The notes: generated by a model from the sequence alone, not told the origin. A stretch of 54,233 bases of DNA from Cryomorphaceae bacterium (GCA_024639785.1 JAHEGI010000009.1:8192-62424); one strand, 5' to 3'; counted from the stretch's first letter, positions 32,671 to 42,479 are shown. Program-made: numbers and translations.

Positions 32671-32701
32671 CAAAGAAACGCCATATGAACATTTAGAGCA
32701 A
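32671..32701 (-). promoter_or_regulatory. acpP promoter (TTG-N20-TTTCTTTG)
   Basis: On the minus strand, TTG (32699-32701) is followed after 20 bases by TTTCTTTG (32671-32678), which is TAnnTTTG with one change. The predicted leader is about 25 bases. Confidence 0.55.
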
Positions 32702-32741
32702 TACATTTCGTTCATCGCCGGTCGGATATACCCCCATGGAC

Positions 32742-32749
32742 TACCTTTG
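32742..32749 (+). promoter_or_regulatory. -7 box TACCTTTG of purN
   Basis: A perfect TAnnTTTG box ends only five bases before the purN ATG, so the transcript would start at or next to the start codon. No -33 element is evident. Confidence 0.6.
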
Positions 32750-32754
32750 TCCCC

Positions 32755-33366
32755 ATGTCCTCAACTGTGCCTCAACCCTTGATTTCATTGGCCATATTGG
32801 CCTCGGGAAGCGGCAGTAATGCGGCCGCAATTGTCGAATATTTTAAGGGACATAAATTTTGCCGCATCGAAGGAATTTGGACGAATTCGTCAAAAGCGGG
32901 CGTTTTGAGCCGGAATTTATCCGTGCCGGTACATGTTTTTACCCCAGGGTTGGACGACGCAATGGTCCTTCAAGATTGGAAGCGTCGCGAGGTTCAAGCA
33001 ATTGCGTGTGCAGGCTACCTCAAGCGTGTTCCCGCGGATTGGATTCAGGCCTTTGAAAAGCGAATATGGAATGTTCACCCCGCATTATTGCCCAAATTTG
33101 GCGGAGCAGGGATGTACGGATTGCACATCCATCGCGCAGTAATCCAAGCGGGGGAAGCCCTTTCGGGGTTGAGTATTCACGAGGTTACCGCCGAATATGA
33201 TGAAGGGGCGCTGTGCTTTCAGTGTGCCTTGCCCGTCGCGTCTACGGATGATCCCGAAAGTCTTCAGGCGCGCATACTGCGCATGGAGCACTGGGCCTTT
33301 CCTCGGGTATTAGAGGCGTTACTTTTGGACAAAAACCTACCAGATCCTAGCGCATGCCCCAAGTAG
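32755..33366 (+). CDS. purN: Phosphoribosylglycinamide formyltransferase PurN
   Basis: This 203-residue enzyme transfers a formyl group from formyl-THF to GAR in purine synthesis. Motifs are [16 protein letters not shown] at the N-terminus, the catalytic Asn-His segment [17 protein letters not shown], and the Asp loop [16 protein letters not shown]. It is divergent from acpP and overlaps the start of rnhA by 13 bases. Confidence 0.95.
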   Translation: MSSTVPQPLISLAILASGSGSNAAAIVEYFKGHKFCRIEGIWTNSSKAGVLSRNLSVPVHVFTPGLDDAMVLQDWKRREVQAIACAGYLKRVPADWIQAFEKRIWNVHPALLPKFGGAGMYGLHIHRAVIQAGEALSGLSIHEVTAEYDEGALCFQCALPVASTDDPESLQARILRMEHWAFPRVLEALLLDKNLPDPSACPK

Positions 33367-33824
33367 AGCTATATACGGATGGCGCCGCCAAAGGCAACCC
33401 GGGCCCGGGGGGCTATGGGGCGATCCTGCGCAGTGGCCAAAATGAAAAAGAATTGTCGGGGGGCTTTTACCACACCACCAATAATCGAATGGAACTCTTG
33501 GCGGTCATCGTAGGACTTGAAGCGCTTAAGGTGAAAGGCTGCCATGTGACCGTGGTATCCGATAGCAAATATGTGGTGGACGCCTTCCAAAAGAATTGGA
33601 TTGACGGATGGAAGCGCCGTCGGTGGGCCAAAGTCAAAAACCCTGACCTCTGGAAGCGTTTGCTCCTAGCCATGGAGCCGCATCAAGTGAACTACCAATG
33701 GATTAAAGGGCACAATGAGCATCCAGAAAATGAGCGATGTGACCGGCTAGCTGTCGCGGCATCCCATGCACCCACGGAGCAAGATCACGGCTATCAGCCG
33801 GGCGATGGAAAATTAGGCCTCTAA
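33354..33824 (+). CDS. rnhA: Ribonuclease HI
   Basis: This 156-residue enzyme cleaves RNA in RNA-DNA hybrids. Catalytic residues are seen in [17 protein letters not shown] (Asp), [14 protein letters not shown] (Glu), [11 protein letters not shown] (Asp), and the terminal [15 protein letters not shown] (His/Asp). It overlaps purN upstream and converges with the GH3 gene by 12 bases. Confidence 0.95.
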   Translation: MPQVELYTDGAAKGNPGPGGYGAILRSGQNEKELSGGFYHTTNNRMELLAVIVGLEALKVKGCHVTVVSDSKYVVDAFQKNWIDGWKRRRWAKVKNPDLWKRLLLAMEPHQVNYQWIKGHNEHPENERCDRLAVAASHAPTEQDHGYQPGDGKLGL

Positions 33825-35315
33825 AGCGAGGAGCGCCTCGGCAATTTTTCGGTCGTTGGTGAGGCGAGGCACTTTGTTCTGGCCTCCAAGTTTTCCTTCG
33901 GACTTCATGTAGCGGATAAACGACTCGGGCCCGAGTGAACGCAGGACACAAGGCCTCAAAATGGCGCCCGTAATCAAATCGTCGTAGTAGCTGTTTTTTT
34001 GCCGAAGGCCAGCATCTAGACTTTTCATAAAGGCCTCGATGTCGTTCGGCGCCTCGTCAAATTCGACCAACCATTCATGGTAGGGCAATCCGCCCTCTAG
34101 GGGGTTTACGTTGGGCGCTACCGTAAATTCTCGTACTAGTCCTCCGTGTTGATTCAAGGCTTGGTCCATGGCGTATTCTACCTCGGAGCCGATCACATGT
34201 TCCCCAAAGGCCGAAATGAAATGCTTAATTCGGCCGGTCACGCGAATGCGATAGGGTGACTTGGAAACAAACATCACCGTGTCCCCAATGCTATACCCCC
34301 ATAGGCCCGCATTGGTATTTAAAATCAGTGCATAATTCACGCCAAGCGCTACGTCTCCAATTGTCAATCGAGGGGGATTTTCTTCGAAGTATTGATCGGC
34401 TGGCACAAATTCATAGAACATGGCATTGTCCAATAAGAGGAGCAAGTCTGGACTATTGGATTGATCTTGGTAGGCAAAAAAGCCTTCGGAGGCAGGGTAG
34501 GTTTCTAGAATGGGAACATCCTTGCCAAAAAGCTCAAGCAACCGCGCCTTGTAGGGTTCTAATGCGACCCCACCGGTGACGAATAAGTCGAAGTTGGGGA
34601 AAATCTCCGCCATGGTTTTCTTCCCGGTTTTGGCCATTAAGCGCTCGAAGTACATTTGAACCCAAGGGGGAATGCCACTGATCACGGTCATGTCCACTTG
34701 GTGCGTTTCTTCGGTGATGGCATCTACCTTTTTTTCCCAGTCTTCGATGCAATTTGTTTCCCAAGAAGGCATGCGGTTTTTGAGCAAATAGCTCGGCACA
34801 AAGTGAGCCGTAATTCCAGACAATCGACCCAAGGAGACCCCCTTCTTGTCCTCAAGTTCAGGGCTGCCCTGGAGGAAGATCATTTTCCCATTTAAGAAAC
34901 CCGAGCGCCCGGTGTTCCGAATGTGTGTAAGGAGGGCATTGCGGGCAGATTTAATGTGGTAAGGAACCGACTCTTTGGTCAAAGGAATGTACTTCGCTCC
35001 AGAGGTTGTTCCACTCGTTTTGGCATAGTACAAAGGCCTTCCAGGCCATAAAACGTCGGACTCTCCGTCCACGACGCGGTCCACGTAGTTTCGCAGGCCT
35101 TCATAATCGCGCACGGGGACGCGGTCTTGAAAGTCTTTCATGGTTTTAATCGAGGCAAAGTCATGATCGCGGCCAAATGCGGTGTCTTTGGCGCGTTCAA
35201 TCAGCGCTTGAAAAGTCTTTTCTTGTGTTTCAAGCGGCTTTGAAGCCCATTTCTGGGTTTCGCGTTCTGCAATTTGGGCCCAAATGCGCGCGCCGATTTC
35301 TTTAATGCTAGCCAT
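33813..35315 (-). CDS. GH3-family acyl-adenylate-type protein
   Basis: This 500-residue protein matches the bacterial branch of the GH3 auxin-responsive family. The plant members conjugate acids to amino acids through acyl-adenylates. The ATP-binding motif [18 protein letters not shown] is intact, and [23 protein letters not shown] and [23 protein letters not shown] match the fold. The bacterial substrate is unknown. It lies six bases after the M23-like gene on the same strand and ends inside the 3' end of rnhA. Confidence 0.88.
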   Translation of the reverse strand: MASIKEIGARIWAQIAERETQKWASKPLETQEKTFQALIERAKDTAFGRDHDFASIKTMKDFQDRVPVRDYEGLRNYVDRVVDGESDVLWPGRPLYYAKTSGTTSGAKYIPLTKESVPYHIKSARNALLTHIRNTGRSGFLNGKMIFLQGSPELEDKKGVSLGRLSGITAHFVPSYLLKNRMPSWETNCIEDWEKKVDAITEETHQVDMTVISGIPPWVQMYFERLMAKTGKKTMAEIFPNFDLFVTGGVALEPYKARLLELFGKDVPILETYPASEGFFAYQDQSNSPDLLLLLDNAMFYEFVPADQYFEENPPRLTIGDVALGVNYALILNTNAGLWGYSIGDTVMFVSKSPYRIRVTGRIKHFISAFGEHVIGSEVEYAMDQALNQHGGLVREFTVAPNVNPLEGGLPYHEWLVEFDEAPNDIEAFMKSLDAGLRQKNSYYDDLITGAILRPCVLRSLGPESFIRYMKSEGKLGGQNKVPRLTNDRKIAEALLALEA

Positions 35316-35321
35316 GAATTC

Positions 35322-36164
35322 TTAGAGTCCTAAAAGCTTTTCGAGATTGAGGGATTCTCCGCCCAACCAGTATTGAACCGAAACAAAGGGCTGTTCTCCT
35401 TCTGGGGCTTCCCCTAGGGCACCTAAAATATCGCCCTGTTTCACATAGTCGCCCGCACGTTTATTGGTTTTGGCCAAATTACCATATCGACCCAAGGCCC
35501 CACCCGAATGTTGGACTAGGAGTACAAAACCGAGCGAGGGCGTCCCTTCGACGGAGAGCACAGTGCCATCTTTCATGGCGTGAATTTCGGCGCCATCTTC
35601 GCCTGCCAGCTTGATACCAAACTCTCGACGTGAAATCCGCTGACTTGCGAGCAGGGTGCCTTCGAGCGGCCTCCGCAACTCTTTGTCTGGATCCACCTCC
35701 GTTTTGGCCCGCGCCTCCATTTCTGCCACGGATTGTCGCAAGGCCAACTCGCGATCACTCGGTTTAAGCTTTTCGGGACTCCAGCCCGCGGGGACTGCAC
35801 TGGCACTTCCAAGGGAGTCGCTGGGCAGGGCGTCGTCCATGACCGCCTGCAATCGACGAATGAAGGCTTCTTGGTAGGCTACTTGGTTGATGAGCGAATC
35901 AGATTCTTGGTCCAAGGAAATCGCTGAACGTCGTAAATACGTACTGGCGTAGCCCGGAATGTACTCGCGCAATGGGGTGTAAGCAATCAAAAGAATCGTG
36001 CCGATGATGAGCAAAACGGCAGTCGTGCCCACGGTAATGAACACGTTAAAACGGCTGAGCACCATGGAAAAACGCTCCTCAAAAGAAGCCTCGTCCAGCA
36101 ATACCACGCGGTATTTCCGGAGCAACTTATGCCAGCGTTTTGCTTGTTTCTCGTTCTTTTCCAT
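35322..36164 (-). CDS. Degenerate M23/LytM-type protein, membrane-anchored
   Basis: This 280-residue protein starts with a basic cytoplasmic segment and has one membrane helix (about 50-70, VFITVGTTAVLLIIGTILLI). A coiled coil follows, then a C-terminal M23-like domain. The domain fold is visible (DGTVLSVEGTPSLGFVLLVQHSGG, YVKQGDILGALGE). The zinc ligands appear lost: the usual HxGxD region reads EFGIKLAGEDG and the HxH region reads FVSVQYW. It is therefore probably a non-catalytic regulator or scaffold for cell-wall enzymes, like EnvC-type LytM factors. It is divergent from sprE/porW. Confidence 0.85.
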   Translation of the reverse strand: MEKNEKQAKRWHKLLRKYRVVLLDEASFEERFSMVLSRFNVFITVGTTAVLLIIGTILLIAYTPLREYIPGYASTYLRRSAISLDQESDSLINQVAYQEAFIRRLQAVMDDALPSDSLGSASAVPAGWSPEKLKPSDRELALRQSVAEMEARAKTEVDPDKELRRPLEGTLLASQRISRREFGIKLAGEDGAEIHAMKDGTVLSVEGTPSLGFVLLVQHSGGALGRYGNLAKTNKRAGDYVKQGDILGALGEAPEGEQPFVSVQYWLGGESLNLEKLLGL

Positions 36165-36170
36165 TCGATA

Positions 36171-36178
36171 CAAAGATA
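36171..36178 (-). promoter_or_regulatory. -7 box TATCTTTG of the M23-like gene
   Basis: A perfect TAnnTTTG on the minus strand ends six bases before the proposed start, supporting that start and suggesting a nearly leaderless message. It is one half of a divergent pair with the sprE box. Confidence 0.6.
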
Positions 36179-36207
36179 TTGGGTCCGCGTGGCCCATCTC
36201 CATGAAA

Positions 36208-36215
36208 TAACTTTG
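36208..36215 (+). promoter_or_regulatory. -7 box TAACTTTG of sprE/porW
   Basis: A perfect TAnnTTTG lies 39 bases before the sprE/porW ATG, in the 90-base gap shared with the divergent M23-like gene. A -33 element is not clear. Confidence 0.5.
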
Positions 36216-36254
36216 GGGCCGCGTCGTTAGTTTGATCCGGCCCCAACAATATCC

Positions 36255-38936
36255 ATGAAGATAACCCAGCGCTCCCGTTATTTGCTCAACGCCCTCTTGG
36301 TAGGAGTGCTGTTGGTAGGGCTGTCATGTAGCCGAACCAAAGACCGGGCCATCAACCGCACGTACCATCAGCTTTCCGCCCGATTCAACCCGCTATTTAA
36401 TGGCCAAGAAGCCTTTGACGAAGCGCTCAAAACACTCGAGTCCGAGCATGTGGATGTCTATGATCGGGTATTGGATATCTACCCCTGGGGTCAGGCAAAA
36501 GAAAGCTCGGCGGCGGCATCGCAGTTAAAGCGCGCAGTCGAAAAAGCCACTAAGACCATTCAAGAGCATAGTATGATGTTTCGAGGAGCGCAGCGAAACA
36601 CCGTGGTCTATGATGCCTATTTGTTGATGGGCGACGCCCAAGCGCTCCTTGGCCTAGATGTAGCGGCTCAAGAATCGTATGCCATTGTTTCGCGTAATAC
36701 CGATCGAAAGGCGAGCCGACCATGGAACGCCGAGCGCTTTTTCTCTCAAGGGGAATCGCACTTACACTACCAATCTGAACTGCATCGCATCTTGATCCAA
36801 GCGCGCCAAAGCAATGGTCCGGCAACATTGTCTGCACTGGATGAATTGGAGCGCACCGGGGTACCAGAGCGCTATGATGTCGAGATTTTATTGCTTCGAG
36901 CGCAAGGACACCTCAGCCAACAGGAACCCATGCTCGCGGCGGACCTGCTCCGTGCTGCATCCGAAAAAAGCAAGAACCGCCGAGATTTTGCGCGCTATGC
37001 TTTCATCGCCGGCCAGCTCTATGAAAATGCCGGAGAGCGTCTGTTGGCACGCCAGTCTTTTGAACGCTGTATTGCCGGCCAGCCCGCCACGTATGACATG
37101 CTTTTGGAAGCCCAATTGCATAAAACCCTGAATGGCGACGGAAGGCCTCAAAAGCTCTATGCCGAATTGTTGAAACTCCTAAAAGAGCCCAAAAATGCGA
37201 CGTACCGTGATCGAATCTATTATGCTTTGGCGCGGGTGGCTCAGACGCAAGAAGATGATAAAAACCGCCTTTTTTACCTCAATCGATGTGTAGGGACAGG
37301 GCAAAGTGCTCGGCCGGTACTCTGGGCGCTTGCCTATTCGGAGCGAGGGGGCATGCACTTTGAGGCAAAGCGCTACCCAAGAGCCCAAGTAGATTTGGAT
37401 TCGGCGTATGCCTTGTTGCCGGAAGGACATGCGTTGAAGCAATCGCTTTCAAAGCGTCGCGATGGTCTCAATGCGTTAATGGCGGTGGTCCAAATTGTGG
37501 ATCGAAATGATTCTCTTCTGGTGCTGGGAACAAAATCTGATGCGTTTTTGCGGTCCAAATTCACTGCCTATGTGGAGAATTTGAAGAAACAAGAACAACT
37601 CGCCATTCGCGCGGCAGAGCGTGCCGCATTGAATGCGCAACTAAACGCCCAGTCGGAACTTCTATCAGCCACGGGTCCAGTGGCGGGGGGCGCTACGGCT
37701 GGGGGATGGATTTTTTACAATCCTGTTTCGAGAGCAGCGGGGATGGCCAGTTTTACAACGCAGTGGGGGCAGCGACCCAACGTGGATAATTGGCGTTTGC
37801 AGAGCGCTTCAGGCACGTGGGCCATGGCGACCATGGGTCAGAATAATGGACCATCGGCGCCAGGAGACCCAAGCGAAGGCGGGGCAGAATACATCGACCC
37901 GGCCTATGATGTGAATAGCTACTTAGCCACCATTCCCAAAGACCCCATAGCGCGAGATTCCTGTCAGCAATTGGTGTGTTCGGCGCTTTTGGAGGCAGCG
38001 GCCATCTACCGGGATCAAATTGGGGATTTGGATGAGGCTTTGGCCGCTTTGAAAAGGAATCAGGAGGAATGCGGCATGCCAGATAGTTTAAAAGTTAGCT
38101 GCATCAGCGCGTCTAGCCCTGCATGTGATCAAGCCGCCTTTGTGCACTATGCCTTACATCGACTCCACCTTCAGCGCGAGGAGGCAATCCAAGCGCAGAC
38201 GGAAAAGGACCTCGTGTTGAAGGACTATCCCAATAGTCGCTATGCCGCGTTACTGCGAGGCGAGGTCGAAGACAAAGGGCCGACGAGCCAAACCACGCAA
38301 GCGTTTAGGCGGTTGGTCAGCCAAGTGGAAGGCCGTCAATGGAAGGAGGCCCTGAATACGTGTTCGACAACGACCTGGAATTCTGACGAGGCGCCACGCG
38401 CCGCCCTGCTCCGAGCCCAGGCTCTAGGGGGTTTAAATGGTCGGAATGCCTACATCGAAGCGTTGACCGACGTAGAGGAAGGCTATCCAAATAGCCCGCA
38501 GGCGGTGGCAGCGGGAAATATCAAGATGTCTCTAGCTGCCGACGCGGAAGATGTCACCACCCCAAAGAGCCCATATACAGAAGCCCTTTCTGTTCCCCAC
38601 CAAGTGTTAATTGTATTTTCTTCTGCCGGAAATTCCAACGATGTGCGGAATGCGTTGGCGCGGTTTCACCAACAGTATTTTGCGGGAAACGCCATGTCGA
38701 TTCGACTCTTGCCTCTGGATGAAAGCACTCAAATCATTGCTGTTGACGGCTTCAAAAACAGCACGGAGGCCATGGACTATCGAAACAAGGTGAAGCGGGC
38801 GGCGGCTGTTACGCAATTTTTAAATCCATATGATCCTTCCTATTGGCCTATAACCGTGCAAAATTTTGCGCATTTTTACACCAACAAAGATCTCATGGGC
38901 TATAAACGCTTTGTGGAAATGATATACACGCTATGA
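36255..38936 (+). CDS. sprE: Type IX secretion / gliding lipoprotein SprE (PorW)
   Basis: This 893-residue lipoprotein has a signal ending in VGLSC (Cys 25) and then the family-typical SRTKDRAINRTYHQLSARFNPLFNGQEAF. Helical TPR-like repeats occupy roughly residues 60-420 and 580-760. A Gly/Ser-rich linker near 470-540 and a C-terminal SPOR/ferredoxin-like domain (HQVLIVFSSAG to the end) complete it. SprE is needed for gliding and type IX secretion in Flavobacterium, and its homologue PorW for gingipain secretion in Porphyromonas. It overlaps the bactofilin gene by four bases and leads the ATP synthase genes. Confidence 0.88.
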   Translation: MKITQRSRYLLNALLVGVLLVGLSCSRTKDRAINRTYHQLSARFNPLFNGQEAFDEALKTLESEHVDVYDRVLDIYPWGQAKESSAAASQLKRAVEKATKTIQEHSMMFRGAQRNTVVYDAYLLMGDAQALLGLDVAAQESYAIVSRNTDRKASRPWNAERFFSQGESHLHYQSELHRILIQARQSNGPATLSALDELERTGVPERYDVEILLLRAQGHLSQQEPMLAADLLRAASEKSKNRRDFARYAFIAGQLYENAGERLLARQSFERCIAGQPATYDMLLEAQLHKTLNGDGRPQKLYAELLKLLKEPKNATYRDRIYYALARVAQTQEDDKNRLFYLNRCVGTGQSARPVLWALAYSERGGMHFEAKRYPRAQVDLDSAYALLPEGHALKQSLSKRRDGLNALMAVVQIVDRNDSLLVLGTKSDAFLRSKFTAYVENLKKQEQLAIRAAERAALNAQLNAQSELLSATGPVAGGATAGGWIFYNPVSRAAGMASFTTQWGQRPNVDNWRLQSASGTWAMATMGQNNGPSAPGDPSEGGAEYIDPAYDVNSYLATIPKDPIARDSCQQLVCSALLEAAAIYRDQIGDLDEALAALKRNQEECGMPDSLKVSCISASSPACDQAAFVHYALHRLHLQREEAIQAQTEKDLVLKDYPNSRYAALLRGEVEDKGPTSQTTQAFRRLVSQVEGRQWKEALNTCSTTTWNSDEAPRAALLRAQALGGLNGRNAYIEALTDVEEGYPNSPQAVAAGNIKMSLAADAEDVTTPKSPYTEALSVPHQVLIVFSSAGNSNDVRNALARFHQQYFAGNAMSIRLLPLDESTQIIAVDGFKNSTEAMDYRNKVKRAAAVTQFLNPYDPSYWPITVQNFAHFYTNKDLMGYKRFVEMIYTL

Positions 38937-39337
38937 TGAACGCACCTCGACGCAACGAAGCCAATGCAGAGCACAACCGCATTGTAGAAGGCACCCAAAT
39001 CCAAGGAAACATTCACTCTCCAGGGGACATCCGCATTGATGGCCATGTCAAAGGCAATTTATCTGTCGGAGGAAAGCTGGTGGTCGGCCCTACGGGGGCA
39101 GTAGACGGCGAGGTACGTGCTCAAGAAGCCTCCATAGCAGGACGCGTCATGGGCAAATTGGAAATTAAAGGGCTGAGCACGTTGCTTCAAACAGCGAATG
39201 TTCAAGCGGACTTGAACACGGGCCAGCTGGCGGTGGAGTCGGGCGCTCAATTCACCGGCACGTGTGTGATGGCCAATCGGAAAACCACGGCCACCCCGGC
39301 GGATACCGTGGCAAAAAAGGAAGCCTCAGCCGCCTAA
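38933..39337 (+). CDS. Bactofilin (polymer-forming cytoskeletal protein)
   Basis: This 134-residue protein has the beta-helical bactofilin core (about 20-110: RIVEGTQIQGNIHSPGDIRIDGHVKGNLSVGGKLVVG). Short disordered Asn/Ala-rich ends flank the core. Bactofilins polymerise without nucleotide, usually at the membrane, and place cell-wall enzymes or shape determinants. Its start overlaps the sprE stop as ATGATGA, and the degenerate M23-like gene is close by. A second ATG three bases later is an alternative start. Confidence 0.92.
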   Translation: MMNAPRRNEANAEHNRIVEGTQIQGNIHSPGDIRIDGHVKGNLSVGGKLVVGPTGAVDGEVRAQEASIAGRVMGKLEIKGLSTLLQTANVQADLNTGQLAVESGAQFTGTCVMANRKTTATPADTVAKKEASAA

Positions 39338-39346
39338 GCAGGCCGG

Positions 39347-39553
39347 ATGAAGAACGCCATTAAATTTTCGGGCATGGCCTTTCAAATGGCTGCAATCATT
39401 GGCTTAGGCACCTATGGTGGCTATCGGTGGGATGTTTCCGAAGGTCGATGGGGCGAGGAGCAAACCGCATGGGCCACGGTGGCCTGTGCCCTCTTGTCTA
39501 CCCTCCTTGCCCTTGGCCTAGTAGTCAAACAAATCATAGACGATTCAAAATGA
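39347..39553 (+). CDS. AtpZ/AtpI-like membrane protein
   Basis: This 68-residue protein has two hydrophobic helices (FQMAAIIGLGTYGGYRW and TVACALLSTLLALGLVV). This is the layout of AtpZ/AtpI-type assembly factors often encoded ahead of F-type ATP synthase genes, where they may aid c-ring or Mg2+ handling. It ends in an ATGA overlap with the next small membrane gene. Confidence 0.85.
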   Translation: MKNAIKFSGMAFQMAAIIGLGTYGGYRWDVSEGRWGEEQTAWATVACALLSTLLALGLVVKQIIDDSK

Positions 39554-39915
39554 AAACCTGGGGACCCCCGTTGCTTTTAACCTACGCCTTGTGGCTCATG
39601 CTTCACGGCATGTTCTATTATGTTTTGGACCGCGAAGGCGTGTTCTGGGTTGGGGATGTGTATTGGATTGGTACCGGTGTAGCGCTCTTCGGATTGGCGC
39701 AGTCCTTGGAGGCCCAAAAGAAAGGTCGGTTCATTCCTGTCTACTTTGTGGGCGGCCTGCTTCGCATGTTGCTTGGTTTAGGGGCCGTCATTCTCCCATT
39801 ATCCCTTCGGGATGCCCCTAATTTTCAAAGTGCTGCACTTCAGTTTGTTGCCGCCTATTTATTCATGTTAGTTGCCGAATCAGCCTTGGCTATTTTTTGG
39901 ATCAAGAAACAGTAG
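39550..39915 (+). CDS. Small four-helix membrane protein before atpB
   Basis: This 121-residue, strongly hydrophobic protein has about four membrane helices. It overlaps the AtpZ-like gene (ATGA) and precedes atpB. Genes in this position in Bacteroidota are usually hypothetical or AtpI-like. I infer a role linked to the synthase from position only. The start is set by the overlap; a longer frame in another direction has no support. Confidence 0.75.
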   Translation: MKTWGPPLLLTYALWLMLHGMFYYVLDREGVFWVGDVYWIGTGVALFGLAQSLEAQKKGRFIPVYFVGGLLRMLLGLGAVILPLSLRDAPNFQSAALQFVAAYLFMLVAESALAIFWIKKQ

Positions 39916-39935
39916 GATTTGGAAAGCTTGCGGAG

Positions 39936-39943
39936 TATCTTTG
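39936..39943 (+). promoter_or_regulatory. -7 box TATCTTTG upstream of atpB
   Basis: A perfect TAnnTTTG lies 21 bases before the atpB ATG. A TTTG lies 14 bases upstream of it, shorter than the consensus spacing. The ATP synthase genes may therefore have their own transcript besides read-through from sprE. Confidence 0.55.
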
Positions 39944-39964
39944 CCGCGCATTTTGCAAGGCTTC

Positions 39965-41080
39965 ATGAGTAATACACGTACATACCTAACAGGACTTTTC
40001 TTAGCGATCAGTTCATCCCTTTTTGCTTCCAGCGCGGAGGCTGAAGTGCATGAAACCCTGATTCACGAAGAAGAAAAGGAAGCAGCGTTCAACCCTGCGG
40101 AGGTGATCATGCACCACATTGCAGATAGCCACGGCTGGCATTTATTCGATTGGAATGATCACCCGGTAAGCATTCCTCTTCCGGTTATTTTGTATACCGA
40201 AAAAGGCCTAGTGGTCTTTTCATCCTCCAAGTTTCATCACGACGCCGAAGGGCACCATGTCGTAGAGGCAGGGGGCCAGCGCTTCGTGAACATTCATGAA
40301 AAAATTTACTACGCCTCGGACGTAGCAAACGAACACGGCGCATTTGCCGAGATGGATCACGAAACCCACGAGGTTTCCAATGCCAGCCCATGGGATATTT
40401 CGATTACGAAAAATGTGGCTGCCCTCCTATTTAGTGCCTTTGTCATTTTGATGCTTTTCTTGCCTGCCGCTCGCAGTTACAAGAAAAACCCAGGGGTTGC
40501 ACCTACCGGTGTAGCGGGGTTTGTAGAGCCACTGGTCGTTTTTGTTCGCGACGACATTGCAAAAAACAATATCGGCCCGCATTACAAGCGTTTCGTCCCG
40601 ATGTTGTTGACCATGTTCTTTTTCATTTGGATTAACAACCTTCTCGGTTTAGTTCCATTCTTCCCAGGCGGAGCAAACGTGACGGGGAATATTGCCGTGA
40701 CGATGGTCTTGGCCGTAGTCACCTTTGTGGTAACGAATGTGAATGGAAATAAGCATTATTGGGGTCACATTTTTTGGATGCCAGGCCTCCCCGTGGCGGT
40801 CAAGCCATTGCTTGCAATTGTAGAATTTATTGGCATTTTCACGAAGCCCTTCTCTTTGATGATTCGATTGTTCGCCAACATTACGGCAGGACACATCATT
40901 GTATTGAGCTTGGTCTCGTTGGTCTTCATTTTTGAAACGGTTTGGGTGAGTCCCGCCTCGGTGCTGCTCACCTTATTCATCTCCGTACTTGAATTGTTAG
41001 TCGCCGCTTTGCAGGCGTACATTTTCACCCTCTTAACTGCTCTATATATTGGGGCAGCTATGCACGAAGAACACCATTAA
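39965..41080 (+). CDS. atpB: ATP synthase F0 subunit a
   Basis: This 371-residue membrane subunit forms the proton half-channels. It begins with a cleavable-looking signal (MSNTRTYLTGLFLAISSSLFASSAEA) and a long His/Glu-rich periplasmic part (to about 130), the Bacteroidota form. The core has RLFANITAGHIIVLSLVSLVF with the essential Arg, followed by LLVAALQAYIFTLLTALYIG. It is longer than E. coli AtpB because of the periplasmic extension. Confidence 0.95.
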   Translation: MSNTRTYLTGLFLAISSSLFASSAEAEVHETLIHEEEKEAAFNPAEVIMHHIADSHGWHLFDWNDHPVSIPLPVILYTEKGLVVFSSSKFHHDAEGHHVVEAGGQRFVNIHEKIYYASDVANEHGAFAEMDHETHEVSNASPWDISITKNVAALLFSAFVILMLFLPAARSYKKNPGVAPTGVAGFVEPLVVFVRDDIAKNNIGPHYKRFVPMLLTMFFFIWINNLLGLVPFFPGGANVTGNIAVTMVLAVVTFVVTNVNGNKHYWGHIFWMPGLPVAVKPLLAIVEFIGIFTKPFSLMIRLFANITAGHIIVLSLVSLVFIFETVWVSPASVLLTLFISVLELLVAALQAYIFTLLTALYIGAAMHEEHH

Positions 41081-41320
<240 letters not shown>

Positions 41321-41340
41321 TATCTCACCTCTTACAGGGC

Positions 41341-41376
41341 CGTTTGGCAGCACAACGCTGCCAAACGCGCCTTTTT
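41341..41376 (+). terminator. Strong hairpin between atpE and atpF
   Basis: A perfect 11-bp stem, CGTTTGGCAGC / GCTGCCAAACG, has the loop ACAAC and is followed by CGCC and five T residues. It looks like an intrinsic terminator but sits inside the operon. It may partly stop transcription, or protect or process the mRNA so that atpE is made in excess, as the c ring requires. It could also be read-through tolerant. Confidence 0.7.
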
Positions 41377-41408
41377 GGTGAAACTGTTAACCTAAGAAAC
41401 GAAGAACA

Positions 41409-41903
41409 ATGGGTATCGTAACTCCTGGCTTTGGCCTCATTTTTTGGACGACACTGACGTTTTTCATCCTGCTTTTCCTTTTGGCAAAGTTTGCATGGAA
41501 GCCGATCCTGAAGGCCGTTCAAGACCGCGAAGAGGCGATCAATTCAGCGCTTAAGGCGGCCGAAGCGGCCAAGGCCGAAATGGCCTCGCTTCAGTCAAAC
41601 AATGAGCAACTCTTGAAAGAGGCGCGCGAAGAACGCGAAGCCATGCTTAAGGAAGCTCGCGCCATGCGCGACAAAACCATTGCCGACGCCAAGGGAGCCG
41701 CTTCAGAAGAGGCTGCCAAGGTATTGGAGGCTGCGCGTGCCCAGATTCACAATGAGAAAATGGCCGCCATGACCGAGGTGAAAAACCAAGTGGCTCAGTT
41801 GGCTATTGACATGTCTGAGCGCATTTTGCGTGCAGAATTGAAGGATGCAGAAGCGCAGAAGGCTATGGTCGATCGCGCGATGCAAGATGTTAAAATGAAC
41901 TAA
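41409..41903 (+). CDS. atpF: ATP synthase F0 subunit b
   Basis: This 164-residue peripheral-stalk subunit has an N-terminal membrane helix (GFGLIFWTTLTFFILLFLLAKF) and a long charged coiled coil (about 35-160, SALKAAEAAKAEMASLQ). Length is normal. It starts 88 bases after atpE past the strong hairpin and lies seven bases before atpH. Confidence 0.95.
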   Translation: MGIVTPGFGLIFWTTLTFFILLFLLAKFAWKPILKAVQDREEAINSALKAAEAAKAEMASLQSNNEQLLKEAREEREAMLKEARAMRDKTIADAKGAASEEAAKVLEAARAQIHNEKMAAMTEVKNQVAQLAIDMSERILRAELKDAEAQKAMVDRAMQDVKMN

Positions 41904-41910
41904 TCAGGAG

Positions 41911-42468
41911 ATGAGCACATTGCGCGCTTCAAACCGCTACGCGAAGGCCCTGTTGGACTTGGCACGTGAACGCCAGGCGTTGGACGTGATCAAGGCGAAC
42001 AGTGACACCTTGTTGGCTGTCCTCAAGGAGAGCCGTGATTTTCGCGTGTTCTTGAAGAGCCCCGTGATTAAGCCTGAGCAAAAGTTGAAAACGCTGGAAA
42101 CAGCATTTTCGGCGCAATTGGACCCCCTCATGAATTTGTTTTTGGCCTTGCTTGTGAAGCATGGTCGGGAGGCGCATTTGGAGGATGTCCTTGAAAAATA
42201 CACCAGCCTTTATTTGGCTGAGAAGAAGGTGGTTCGCGCCCGGGTAGCTTCGGCTAGCCCGTTGACGAATGACCAAGTAAGTCAACTGTTGGGATTGTTG
42301 AAAACAGCGGAGGCTTCTGACGTCCAGTTGGAGCAAGTTGTGGATGAATCCCTGATTGGTGGCTTTGTGCTCCGCGTGGCAGACCAGCAAGTAGATGCCT
42401 CTGTGGCCTCTTCGCTGGCGAAACTGGAGCGTGAATTCGAGAAAAACTTATACATCGCGGACTTTTAA
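41911..42468 (+). CDS. atpH: ATP synthase F1 subunit delta
   Basis: This 185-residue subunit links the b stalk to the alpha3beta3 head. The N-terminal six-helix domain begins [15 protein letters not shown] and the C-terminal signature is [30 protein letters not shown]. An AGGAG stands directly before its ATG, one of the few Shine-Dalgarno-like matches in the window. Confidence 0.95.
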   Translation: MSTLRASNRYAKALLDLARERQALDVIKANSDTLLAVLKESRDFRVFLKSPVIKPEQKLKTLETAFSAQLDPLMNLFLALLVKHGREAHLEDVLEKYTSLYLAEKKVVRARVASASPLTNDQVSQLLGLLKTAEASDVQLEQVVDESLIGGFVLRVADQQVDASVASSLAKLEREFEKNLYIADF

Positions 42469-42479
42469 ATTCCCACCCC

